DNA of 6,607 nt, taken from assembly GCA_021737245.1 (NCBI GenBank), contig JAIPEI010000208.1, forward strand, positions 1 through 6,607. Direction: 5' to 3'. This document shows positions 1 to 5,629 of the stretch, one piece after another. The position numbers were made by a program, and so were the translations under genes. Numbering within the stretch: position 1 is the first letter of the stretch; the number at the start of each line of letters is the position of its first letter. Under the pieces are notes generated by a model that saw only the letters and a program-made list of their open reading frames with translations, was not told where the DNA came from and searched no databases. Origin of the DNA: Deltaproteobacteria bacterium (GTDB lineage: Bacteria > Desulfobacterota > DSM-4660 > Desulfatiglandales > HGW-15).

Positions 1-52
1 ACGCACGTGGCGATTCGACCGCTGTCCAAGGGAACCGCGGCTCGAGTATTTT

Positions 53-63
53 GAAGGAAGGAG
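53..63 (+). promoter_or_regulatory. Strong Shine-Dalgarno sequence that sets the aspS start
   Basis: The purine run GAAGGAAGGAG lies 5 bases before the TTG at 69. A TTG at 51 is in the same frame, but this purine run begins inside it and it has no ribosome binding site of its own. The site therefore favours TTG 69 as the aspS start. Confidence 0.75.
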
Positions 64-68
64 CACGA

Positions 69-1856
69 TTGCAGATCGACACGCTGGGAGACTGGAAGAG
101 GACCCATGACTGCGGGGCGCTCCGCGCCGGGGACGCGGGCCGCGAGGTCGTGCTCATGGGCTGGGTCCACGTACGGAGGGATCTGGGGCACCTGATCTTC
201 ATCGACCTCCGGGACCGGGAAGGCATCACCCAGGTGGTGTTCGACCCCCAGGTGGACGAGGCGGTCCACGAGCGGGCCCATGTCCTCCGGAGCGAGTGGG
301 TGGTGGCTGTGCGCGGCGAGACCGCGCCCCGGCTCGAGGGACAGGAGAACCCGGACATGGCCACGGGCGCGGTGGAGGTCCGGGCAAAGGAGCTCAAGAT
401 CCTGAACCGCACCGAGATCCCGCCCTTCCAGGTGGCGGGCGCGGTGGACGCCTCGGAGACCCTCCGTCTCAAGCACCGGTACCTGGAGCTCCGCCGGCCG
501 CGGGTTTTCCGCCGCTTCCGGGAGCGCCACCGGATCGCGGCCTGCGTGCGGGACTACCTGAACAACGAGGGGTTCCTCGAGGTGGAGACCCCGTTCCTCA
601 CCAAGAGTACCCCCGAGGGCGCCCGGGACTACCTGGTCCCCAGCCGGGTGAACCAGGGGCTGTTCTACGCCCTGCCCCAGTCCCCCCAGCTCTTCAAGCA
701 GCTCCTCATGGTGTCCGGGTTCGACCGGTACTACCAGATCGTCCGCTGCTTCCGCGACGAGGATCTCCGGGCCGACCGCCAGCCCGAGTTCACCCAGGTG
801 GACCTGGAGATGTCCTTTGCGGACGAGGAGGCCGTGATGGCCCTTCACGAGGGCATGATGGCGGCCCTTTACGGGACGGTGCACGGAAAGGAGCTGACCC
901 TGCCCTTTCCCCGCCTCACCTTCCGGGAGGCCATGGACCGGTTCGGCACGGACCGGCCGGACACCCGGTTCGGCCTGGAGATCCATGACCTGACCGGGCC
1001 CGCGGCCCGGTCCGAGTTCCGCGTGTTCCGCCAGGTCATTGACGGCGGGGGCGTGGTCAAGGCCGTAACGGTCGCCGCCGGCGCCGGGGGGTTCTCGAGA
1101 AAGGACCTGGACGAGCTGGGCGCCTCCGCGGCCGAGTGGGGCGCCAAGGGGCTGGCCTGGGCCAAGGTGACCGAGGGCGGCTGGCAGTCCCCCATCAAGA
1201 AGTTCTTCCCCGAGGGGCTCCAGGAGGAGATGAACCGGGCCGCGGGTGCGGGACCCGGCGACCTCCTGCTCCTGGTCTCGGACCGGGACGAGACCGCCCT
1301 TTACGTCCTGGGCATGCTCCGGCTGCACCTGGCCCGGAGGCTCGGCCTCGTCAAGGACGACGAGCCCTCCTTTGTCTGGGTGACCGAGTTTCCCCTGCTC
1401 GAGCACGACGAGGAGGGCCGCCTCGCGGCCGTGCACCACCCGTTCACCTCGCCCATGGAGGAGGATTTGCCGCGGCTCGCGGACGAGCCCGAGGCGGTGC
1501 GCGCCCGGGCCTATGACCTGGTGCTGAACGGCAGTGAGATCGGGGGCGGAAGCGTCCGCATCCACACCCGCGAGCTCCAGGACGAGATGTTCCGGGTCCT
1601 GGGCATCACCACGGAGGAGGCCGAGGCCAAGTTCGGCTTCTTCCTCGAGGCCCTCAGGTACGGGGCGCCGCCCCACGCCGGCATGGCGCTCGGGTTCGAC
1701 CGCCTGGTGGCCGTCATGACCGGTGCGGAGAGCATTCGCGAGGTGATCGCCTTTCCCAAGACCCAGCGCGCCACCTGCCCGCTCACCGGCGCCCCGTCCC
1801 GGGTGGACGAACGTCAGCTCGAGGAGCTCGGGCTCTCCGTCCATCTCGAAGAGTAG
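69..1856 (+). CDS. aspS: Aspartyl-tRNA synthetase, bacterial type
   Basis: This class IIb synthetase charges tRNA-Asp with aspartate in the cytoplasm, using ATP. From TTG 69 the protein is 595 residues, the usual bacterial length. The domains in order are an N-terminal OB-fold anticodon-binding domain (about 10-115, with GWVHVRRDLG), the catalytic core, a GAD insertion (about 300-410), and the rest of the core. Visible catalytic motifs are QSPQLFKQ at 204-211, motif 2 FRDEDLRADRQPEFTQ at 228-243, and motif 3 GMALGFDR at 538-545, whose final Arg contacts ATP. The TTG start is preferred because a strong purine-rich site precedes it and because the N-terminus (LGDWKRTH) lines up with remembered Geobacter-type AspRS. 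Leu39 and Gly91 sit at positions linked to tRNA-Asp versus tRNA-Asn discrimination and give a mixed signal. No intrinsic terminator is visible after the stop. The gene appears intact and ordinary in codon use. Confidence 0.97.
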   Translation: MQIDTLGDWKRTHDCGALRAGDAGREVVLMGWVHVRRDLGHLIFIDLRDREGITQVVFDPQVDEAVHERAHVLRSEWVVAVRGETAPRLEGQENPDMATGAVEVRAKELKILNRTEIPPFQVAGAVDASETLRLKHRYLELRRPRVFRRFRERHRIAACVRDYLNNEGFLEVETPFLTKSTPEGARDYLVPSRVNQGLFYALPQSPQLFKQLLMVSGFDRYYQIVRCFRDEDLRADRQPEFTQVDLEMSFADEEAVMALHEGMMAALYGTVHGKELTLPFPRLTFREAMDRFGTDRPDTRFGLEIHDLTGPAARSEFRVFRQVIDGGGVVKAVTVAAGAGGFSRKDLDELGASAAEWGAKGLAWAKVTEGGWQSPIKKFFPEGLQEEMNRAAGAGPGDLLLLVSDRDETALYVLGMLRLHLARRLGLVKDDEPSFVWVTEFPLLEHDEEGRLAAVHHPFTSPMEEDLPRLADEPEAVRARAYDLVLNGSEIGGGSVRIHTRELQDEMFRVLGITTEEAEAKFGFFLEALRYGAPPHAGMALGFDRLVAVMTGAESIREVIAFPKTQRATCPLTGAPSRVDERQLEELGLSVHLEE

Positions 1857-1861
1857 GGCAC

Positions 1862-1916
1862 GGGGTTTGCGTTCGTCTGGGGCCGAGGAGGGGGAGGCGG
1901 GGGTGGTTCACGCAAA
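1862..1916 (+). repeat. G-rich segment framed by an inverted repeat after aspS
   Basis: TTTGCGT at 1866-1872 and ACGCAAA at 1910-1916 are a perfect 7-bp inverted repeat. They enclose a G-rich stretch with runs of four G at 1879-1882 and five G at 1890-1894 and 1899-1903. Four further G lie at 1862-1865. The right arm is followed by A on this strand, not T, so it is not a + strand intrinsic terminator. The A run at 1914-1919 lies just upstream of the -35 box at 1925 and could act as an UP-like element. A G-quadruplex or a protein-binding site is possible but unproven. Confidence 0.3.
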
Positions 1917-1924
1917 AAAGGGAG

Positions 1925-1952
1925 TTGACAACCCCCACCCGGAGGGTATACT
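1925..1952 (+). promoter_or_regulatory. Near-consensus sigma70 promoter of the cimA-leuA-leuC operon
   Basis: The -35 box is a perfect TTGACA at 1925-1930. The -10 box is TATACT at 1947-1952 (five of six consensus bases), with a 16-bp spacer. Transcription would begin near 1959-1961, giving about 40 nt before the leader ATG. The promoter lies 68 bp past the aspS stop, so the operon has its own start and does not depend on aspS transcription. No operator palindrome overlaps the boxes. Control looks to be mainly by the attenuator downstream. Confidence 0.85.
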
Positions 1953-1999
1953 CAATCCTTAACGTTTGAACTGACACGATTCGAGCTCGAGGCATCCCC

Positions 2000-2119
2000 A
2001 TGCGTTTCACCGCCATCCGGCCCATCATAATTACCACCGCAGCAGAGGCACCCGTGTGCGCTCTGTTGCTCCTCCTTCTTGGTATCGGTCTGAAACCCCC
2101 GGGCCTGATGATGGAATAG
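2000..2119 (+). CDS. Leader peptide with Ile/Thr and Leu codon runs (attenuator peptide)
   Basis: This 39-residue ORF (ATG 2000, TAG 2117-2119) is preceded by CGAGG at 1988-1992, 7 bases before the ATG. Residues 9-13 are IIITT (ATC ATA ATT ACC ACC) and residues 22-27 are six consecutive Leu (CTG TTG CTC CTC CTT CTT). Further Ile codons are at 6 and 29, further Leu at 31 and 36, and a Val at 19. Such runs are the hallmark of leader peptides of ilv and leu operons, where translation itself is the sensor and the peptide has no other role. It lies between a strong promoter and a terminator in front of cimA. Its stop codon lies 2 nt past an RNA segment that can pair with the terminator's left arm. 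The peptide matches no specific one I remember, so I give no symbol. I am confident of its role and moderately confident that this exact ATG is used. Confidence 0.88.
   Translation: MRFTAIRPIIITTAAEAPVCALLLLLLGIGLKPPGLMME
2039..2069 (+). promoter_or_regulatory. Candidate pause hairpin inside the leader ORF
   Basis: GCAGCAGAG at 2039-2047 pairs with CTCTGTTGC at 2061-2069 (9 bp, one G-U). The stem continues with GCAC at 2048-2051 and GTGC at 2056-2059 around a CCGT loop, with G2060 bulged. This 13-bp structure sits exactly between the Ile/Thr codons and the Leu codons, and its right arm includes the first Leu codons. In known attenuators an early hairpin pauses RNA polymerase until a ribosome starts on the leader. 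That role here is inferred from position and pairing only. Confidence 0.5.
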
Positions 2120-2154
2120 TAGGCGACAAACCCCAAAAAATCCGTTATCAGGCC
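2102..2154 (+). promoter_or_regulatory. Antiterminator pairing of the leader attenuator
   Basis: Segment 2102-2115 (GGCCTGATGATGGA) can pair over 14 positions with 2141-2154 (TCCGTTATCAGGCC): an 8-bp perfect block, then G-U, A-U, U-G, G-C, G-C, A-U. Segment 2141-2154 contains the whole left arm of the terminator, so the two structures exclude each other. A ribosome reaching the TAG at 2117 would cover most of 2102-2115 and let the terminator form. A ribosome stalled on the Leu run (2063-2080) or the Ile run (2024-2032) leaves 2102-2115 free. Segment 2102-2115 also has weaker upstream partners: CCATCAT at 2022-2028 (7 bp with 2108-2114) and 2083-2088 with 2105-2110. Confidence 0.75.
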
Positions 2155-2176
2155 AGCCTGATAACGTATTTTTTTT
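2143..2176 (+). terminator. Intrinsic terminator (attenuator) before cimA
   Basis: CGTTATCAGG at 2143-2152 and CCTGATAACG at 2157-2166 form a perfect 10-bp stem with a 4-nt CCAG loop. After TA, eight T follow at 2169-2176. Six A at 2135-2140 precede the stem. It ends 21 bp before the cimA ATG and lies downstream of the promoter, so it must act as a regulated attenuator; an always-active terminator would silence the operon. The terminated RNA would be roughly 215 nt. Confidence 0.92.
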
Positions 2177-2197
2177 GCGCGAAAGCGAGGACGCACC

Positions 2198-3796
2198 ATG
2201 CAGCCGGTTACCCTGTACGACACCACCCTCCGGGACGGCACCCAGGGCGAGCATGTCACCCTGTCGGCCGAGGACAAGATGAGCATCGCCAGGAAGCTGG
2301 ACGAGTTCGGCATCCCTTACATCGAGGGGGGATGGCCGGGGTCCAACCCCAAGGACGCCCGGTTCTTCCAGATGGCCCGCAAGAGCCCGCTCCGCCGGGC
2401 GAGGCTCGCCGCCTTCGGAAGCACCCGGAAGCCCGGCGGCAAGGCGGAGACCGACCCCAACGTGGCCGCCCTCCTGGAGACCGGGACGGAAGTGGTCACG
2501 GTGGTGGGCAAGAGCTGGGACCTCCACGCCACGGAGATCCTGGGGACCACCCTGGACGAGAACCTCCGCATGATCCGGGAGACGGTCTCCTATCTCAAGG
2601 CCCGGGACCGGGAGGTGATCTACGACGCGGAGCACTTCTTCGACGGCTGCCTGCGCAACCCGGACTACGCCATGAAGACCGTGGCGGCGGCCGTGGAGGG
2701 CGGGGCGGACTGGATCGTGCTCTGCGACACCAACGGCGGCATGATGCCCCACGACCTGGGCGACGCGGTGACGCAAGCGGCCGCCCGCATCCCCGTTCCC
2801 TTCGGCATCCACGTGCACAACGACTGCGGCATGGCCCTGGCCAACTCCCTGGCAGCGGTCCGCGCGGGAGCCGCAATGGTCCAGGGCACCGTCAACGGGT
2901 ACGGGGAGCGCTGCGGGAACGCGGACCTGGTCTCCATGCTGGGCGTGCTCCAGCTCAAGATGGGGTACGACTGCGTGCCTCCGGAAAAGCTCGAGCAGCT
3001 CACCGATGTCTCGCGGTTCGTGAGCGAGGTGGCCAACGTGACCCCGTCGAACCAGCGGCCCTTCGTGGGGCGGAGTGCCTTCGCCCACAAGGGCGGCATC
3101 CACGTGAGCGCCATCATGAAGAACCCCGCCGCCTACGAGCACGCGGATCCCGAGCAGGTGGGGAACCGGCGCCGGGTGCTGGTCTCCGACCTCTCGGGAA
3201 AGAGCAACATCGCCTACAAGTCCAGGGAGCTGGGCATCTCCCTGGGCGGGAACGGCTTTGACAGCCAAAAGATCGTGGAGCGGATCAAGGAGATGGAGGA
3301 CCAGGGCTACCAGTTCGACGCGGCCGAGGGGTCCCTGGAGCTCCTTATGAAAAAGGTGACCGGCCAGTTCGAGGCCCCTTTCACCCTGGAGTCCTTCCGC
3401 GTGACCCTGGAGAAGGACGGCGACGCGCCCACCTCCTCCCACGCCACCATCAAGATCTCGGTGGAGGGGGAGGAGGAGATCACAGCGGCCGAGGGAGACG
3501 GCCCGGTGAACGCCCTGGACAACGCCCTCCGGAAGGCCCTCTACAAGTTCTACCCGGAGATCCGGGAGATGGGCCTGGTGGACTTCAAGGTCCGCGTCAT
3601 CGACGCGCAGGCCGCAACGGCCGCCCGGGTCCGGGTCAACATCGAGACCCGCGACGCCCGGGAGATCTGGTCCACCATCGGCGTCTCGGAGAACGTGATC
3701 GAGGCCAGCTGGCAGGCCCTGGCCGACAGTGTGGAGTACAAGCTGCTCAAGGTGAGAAACGGCAAGAAGGACGTCCGGAACGCGCAGGCCGGCTGA
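2198..3796 (+). CDS. cimA: (R)-citramalate synthase, GSU1798-like
   Basis: This enzyme condenses pyruvate with acetyl-CoA to (R)-citramalate, the first step of the threonine-independent route to 2-oxobutyrate and isoleucine. The protein is 532 residues, usual for this family. The N-terminal TIM barrel (HMGL-like/DRE-TIM) begins with YDTTLRDGTQGE at 7-18, which carries the catalytic Arg12 and metal-binding Asp13 (family knowledge) and the DGTQGE variant typical of this CimA group. EGGWPGSNPKD follows. HVHNDCG at 205-211 supplies two His metal ligands, and NGYGERCGN at 233-241 ends in a metal-binding Asn. FVGRSAFAHKGGIH spans 289-302. Residues from about 395 form the C-terminal LeuA-type allosteric domain, where isoleucine would be expected to bind. 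ATG 2198 follows GAGG at 2187-2190 by 7 bases. Databases often label such proteins 2-isopropylmalate or homocitrate synthase. The neighbouring true leuA, the motif set and the Ile-rich leader argue for citramalate. Confidence 0.92.
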   Translation: MQPVTLYDTTLRDGTQGEHVTLSAEDKMSIARKLDEFGIPYIEGGWPGSNPKDARFFQMARKSPLRRARLAAFGSTRKPGGKAETDPNVAALLETGTEVVTVVGKSWDLHATEILGTTLDENLRMIRETVSYLKARDREVIYDAEHFFDGCLRNPDYAMKTVAAAVEGGADWIVLCDTNGGMMPHDLGDAVTQAAARIPVPFGIHVHNDCGMALANSLAAVRAGAAMVQGTVNGYGERCGNADLVSMLGVLQLKMGYDCVPPEKLEQLTDVSRFVSEVANVTPSNQRPFVGRSAFAHKGGIHVSAIMKNPAAYEHADPEQVGNRRRVLVSDLSGKSNIAYKSRELGISLGGNGFDSQKIVERIKEMEDQGYQFDAAEGSLELLMKKVTGQFEAPFTLESFRVTLEKDGDAPTSSHATIKISVEGEEEITAAEGDGPVNALDNALRKALYKFYPEIREMGLVDFKVRVIDAQAATAARVRVNIETRDAREIWSTIGVSENVIEASWQALADSVEYKLLKVRNGKKDVRNAQAG

Positions 3797-4019
3797 GCCC
3801 GCCCTGCACGCATCCGGCACCCGAACAAACAAGGCGGAAACAGACAGATGAAACCAGCCACCGTACGACCAGAGGAGCGGCTCACCGCAGATCCCCCCGC
3901 AAAGGGGAGTCTGCGGAGGGTCCTTGGGGAAGGCTCCGTTTCCGGTTCGACACCCGTTTGACCTCCATGCGAACCCGGCGCAACCCTCGAGGGGCGCCGA
4001 AAAAGGAAAGGCATTCCCC
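3797..4019 (+). other. cimA-leuA spacer with two hairpins
   Basis: This 223-bp interval has no gene I can support. CCGCAGATCCCC at 3885-3896 pairs with GGGGA (3904-3908) and TCTGCGG (3910-3916), making 12 bp with G3909 bulged and a 7-nt loop. CCGGTTCG at 3942-3949 pairs with CGAACC plus GG at 3970-3978 with one bulged C. Neither is followed by a T run, and I found no convincing promoter, so cimA and leuA are probably cotranscribed. The hairpins may affect mRNA stability or processing, or may be a remnant of an intergenic repeat family. The leuA ribosome binding site AAAGGAAAGG is at 4002-4011. Confidence 0.55.
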
Positions 4020-5570
4020 ATGACCGACAGCAACCGCATCATCATCTTCGACACCACCCTCCGGGACGGCGAGCAGTCGCCCGGAGCCAGCATGAACACC
4101 GCGGAAAAGGTCCGTATCGCCACCCAGCTGGAGCGGCTGGGCGTGGACGTGATCGAGGCCGGGTTCCCGGCCGCGTCCCAGGGCGACCTGGAGGCGGTCC
4201 GCACCATCGCGGAGAAGGTCCGCGGCTTGAGCGTGGCCGCCCTGGCCCGGACCTCCAAACAGGACATTGACAAGGCCTGGGAGGCGGTACGCGACGCGGC
4301 CCGCCCCCGGATCCACACCTTCCTCGCCACCTCGGACATCCACATGGAGCACAAGCTCCACATGACCCGTGAGCAGGTGATCGAGGCCGTGGTGGAGGCG
4401 GTCAGCTACGCCCGCACCTTCACGGACGACGTGGAGTTCTCGGCCGAGGACGCCTCCCGGAGCGACCGGGACTTTCTCTGCCGGGTGTTCGAGGCAGCCG
4501 TGGAGGCGGGCGCCACCACGGTGAACGTGCCGGACACGGTGGGCTACATCCTGCCCCACGAGTTCGGCGACCTGATCCGCTACCTCCAGGAGAACACCTC
4601 CAACCTCCACAAGGCCGTCCTGAGCGTCCACTGCCACAACGACCAGGGCCTGGCCACGGCCAACACCCTGGCGGGCCTGGAGGCCGGCGCCCGCCAGATC
4701 GAGGTCACGGTGAACGGCATCGGCGAGCGGGCCGGCAACACCTCCCTGGAGGAGGTGGTCATGACCCTCCACAACCACCGGGCCAGCCTGAACCTCTTTA
4801 CCGGCGTCGAGACCCGCGAGATCTACCCCACGAGCCGCCTGGTCTCCACCATCACGGGCATCGTGATCCAGCCCAACAAGGCCGTGGTGGGGGCCAACGC
4901 CTTCGCCCACGAGGCGGGCATTCACCAGGACGGGGTGCTCAAGAACCGCCTGACCTACGAGATCATGGAGCCCGAGACCGTGGGCATCTCCCAGAACCGC
5001 CTGGTCCTGGGCAAGCACTCCGGGCGCCACGCGTTCCGGGACAAGCTCGCCGCCCTGGGCTACGAGCTGGAGGAGGAGCAGTTCAACCACCTGTTCCAAA
5101 AGTTCAAGGACTTGGCCGACAAGCGCAAGGAGATCCTGGACGAGGATATCGAGGTGCTCTATGCCGAGGAGATCCTGCGCGCGCCGGACTTCTACCGCCT
5201 GGAGTACCTCAACGTGGTGAGCGGCACCCAGCTCGTGCCCACGGCCATGGTCAAGCTGGCCATGGACGGCGTGGAGATGCAGAGCGCAGGGTTCGGCAAC
5301 GGGCCCATCGACGCGGCCTACAACACCATCGCCAAGATGACCGGGACCCGCTCCAAGCTGATGCGCTTCTCCATCAGCTCGGCCAGCGGCGGCACCGACG
5401 CCCTGGGCGAGGTGACCGTGCGGCTCAAGGAGAACGGTTTCGTGGCCCTGGGAAAGGGCGCGGACCCGGACATCATTACGGCCAGCGCCAAGGCCTACGT
5501 GAACGGCCTGAACCGGCTCGAGTACCTGAAGCGGAACCCCTCCCTTTCCCCCGAGGAGAGAGGGTTGTGA
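4020..5570 (+). CDS. leuA: 2-isopropylmalate synthase
   Basis: LeuA condenses 2-oxoisovalerate with acetyl-CoA to 2-isopropylmalate, the committed step of leucine synthesis. From ATG 4020 it is 516 residues, the normal length. The frame stays open upstream to an ATG at 3924, but those 32 residues are atypical and ATG 4020 has AAAGGAAAGG 8 bases before it. The DRE-TIM barrel starts with FDTTLRDGEQSPGAS at 10-24. VHCHNDQG at 203-210 holds the two metal-binding His. NGIGERAGNTSLEEV at 232-246 carries the third ligand, Asn240. NKAVVGANAFAHEAGIHQDG at 286-305 and the following LGKHSGRHAF block are typical of LeuA. The C-terminal domain (about 385-510, with FGNGPIDAAYN) is the leucine-binding regulatory domain, so feedback inhibition is likely in addition to the attenuator. 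It is paralogous to the preceding cimA, and the two share an exact 22-bp stretch at the first motif. Its product goes to the isomerase encoded next. Confidence 0.96.
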   Translation: MTDSNRIIIFDTTLRDGEQSPGASMNTAEKVRIATQLERLGVDVIEAGFPAASQGDLEAVRTIAEKVRGLSVAALARTSKQDIDKAWEAVRDAARPRIHTFLATSDIHMEHKLHMTREQVIEAVVEAVSYARTFTDDVEFSAEDASRSDRDFLCRVFEAAVEAGATTVNVPDTVGYILPHEFGDLIRYLQENTSNLHKAVLSVHCHNDQGLATANTLAGLEAGARQIEVTVNGIGERAGNTSLEEVVMTLHNHRASLNLFTGVETREIYPTSRLVSTITGIVIQPNKAVVGANAFAHEAGIHQDGVLKNRLTYEIMEPETVGISQNRLVLGKHSGRHAFRDKLAALGYELEEEQFNHLFQKFKDLADKRKEILDEDIEVLYAEEILRAPDFYRLEYLNVVSGTQLVPTAMVKLAMDGVEMQSAGFGNGPIDAAYNTIAKMTGTRSKLMRFSISSASGGTDALGEVTVRLKENGFVALGKGADPDIITASAKAYVNGLNRLEYLKRNPSLSPEERGL

Positions 5571-5576
5571 TTCCCT

Positions 5577-5618
5577 CACACTCACACTGTCACTGACACC
5601 GACACCAACACTGACACG
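5577..5618 (+). repeat. Imperfect tandem hexanucleotide repeat between leuA and leuC
   Basis: Seven consecutive hexamers, CACACT CACACT GTCACT GACACC GACACC AACACT GACACG, fit a loose GACACY consensus. They fill most of the 59-bp gap between the leuA stop and the first leuC ATG, where a ribosome binding site would be expected. Six-base changes in copy number would alter the gap length without shifting frame. The low G content (only six G in 42 bp) sets it apart from the flanking sequence. No function is known to me. Confidence 0.7.
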
Positions 5619-5629
5619 GGTTTTCATTC

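Noticed and set aside
1..54. Possible 3' end of an upstream gene, open in frame 1 and ending at TGA 52-54
   Set aside because: Only 17 codons are visible and the residues match nothing I recognise; short open stretches are common at this GC content. A stop overlapping the aspS ribosome binding site would suit an operon, so it is possible but unsupported.
1981..1990. Perfect 10-bp palindrome TCGAGCTCGA in the leader 5' region
   Set aside because: It is too short to call an operator, lies downstream of the promoter, and partly coincides with the leader ribosome binding site; chance is a sufficient explanation.
2218..2239. Exact 22-bp direct repeat shared with 4049-4070
   Set aside because: It encodes the same DTTLRDG motif in cimA and leuA, so shared ancestry and codon bias explain it; it is not a mobile or attachment repeat.
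3848..3961. A 37-residue ORF in the cimA-leuA spacer, considered as a second leader peptide
   Set aside because: It has only a weak AAGGCGG site, just three scattered Leu codons with no control-codon run, and no terminator follows it.
3942..3975. GGTTCGA-like stretch resembling a tRNA T-arm
   Set aside because: The flanking bases do not form a 5-bp T stem and there is no acceptor or anticodon arm nearby.
3957..3985. TTGACC as a -35 box for a separate leuA promoter
   Set aside because: No AT-rich -10 hexamer lies 15-19 bp downstream; the region there is GC-rich.
1952..4363. An 803-codon open frame on the minus strand
   Set aside because: It lies opposite cimA and the start of leuA, spans both intergenic regions including the attenuator, and has low-complexity composition (His, Val, Leu, Gly) typical of the complement of GC-rich genes.
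3882..5627. A 581-codon open frame on the minus strand
   Set aside because: It is the antisense shadow of leuA with the same His/Val/Gly-rich bias and no recognisable motif.
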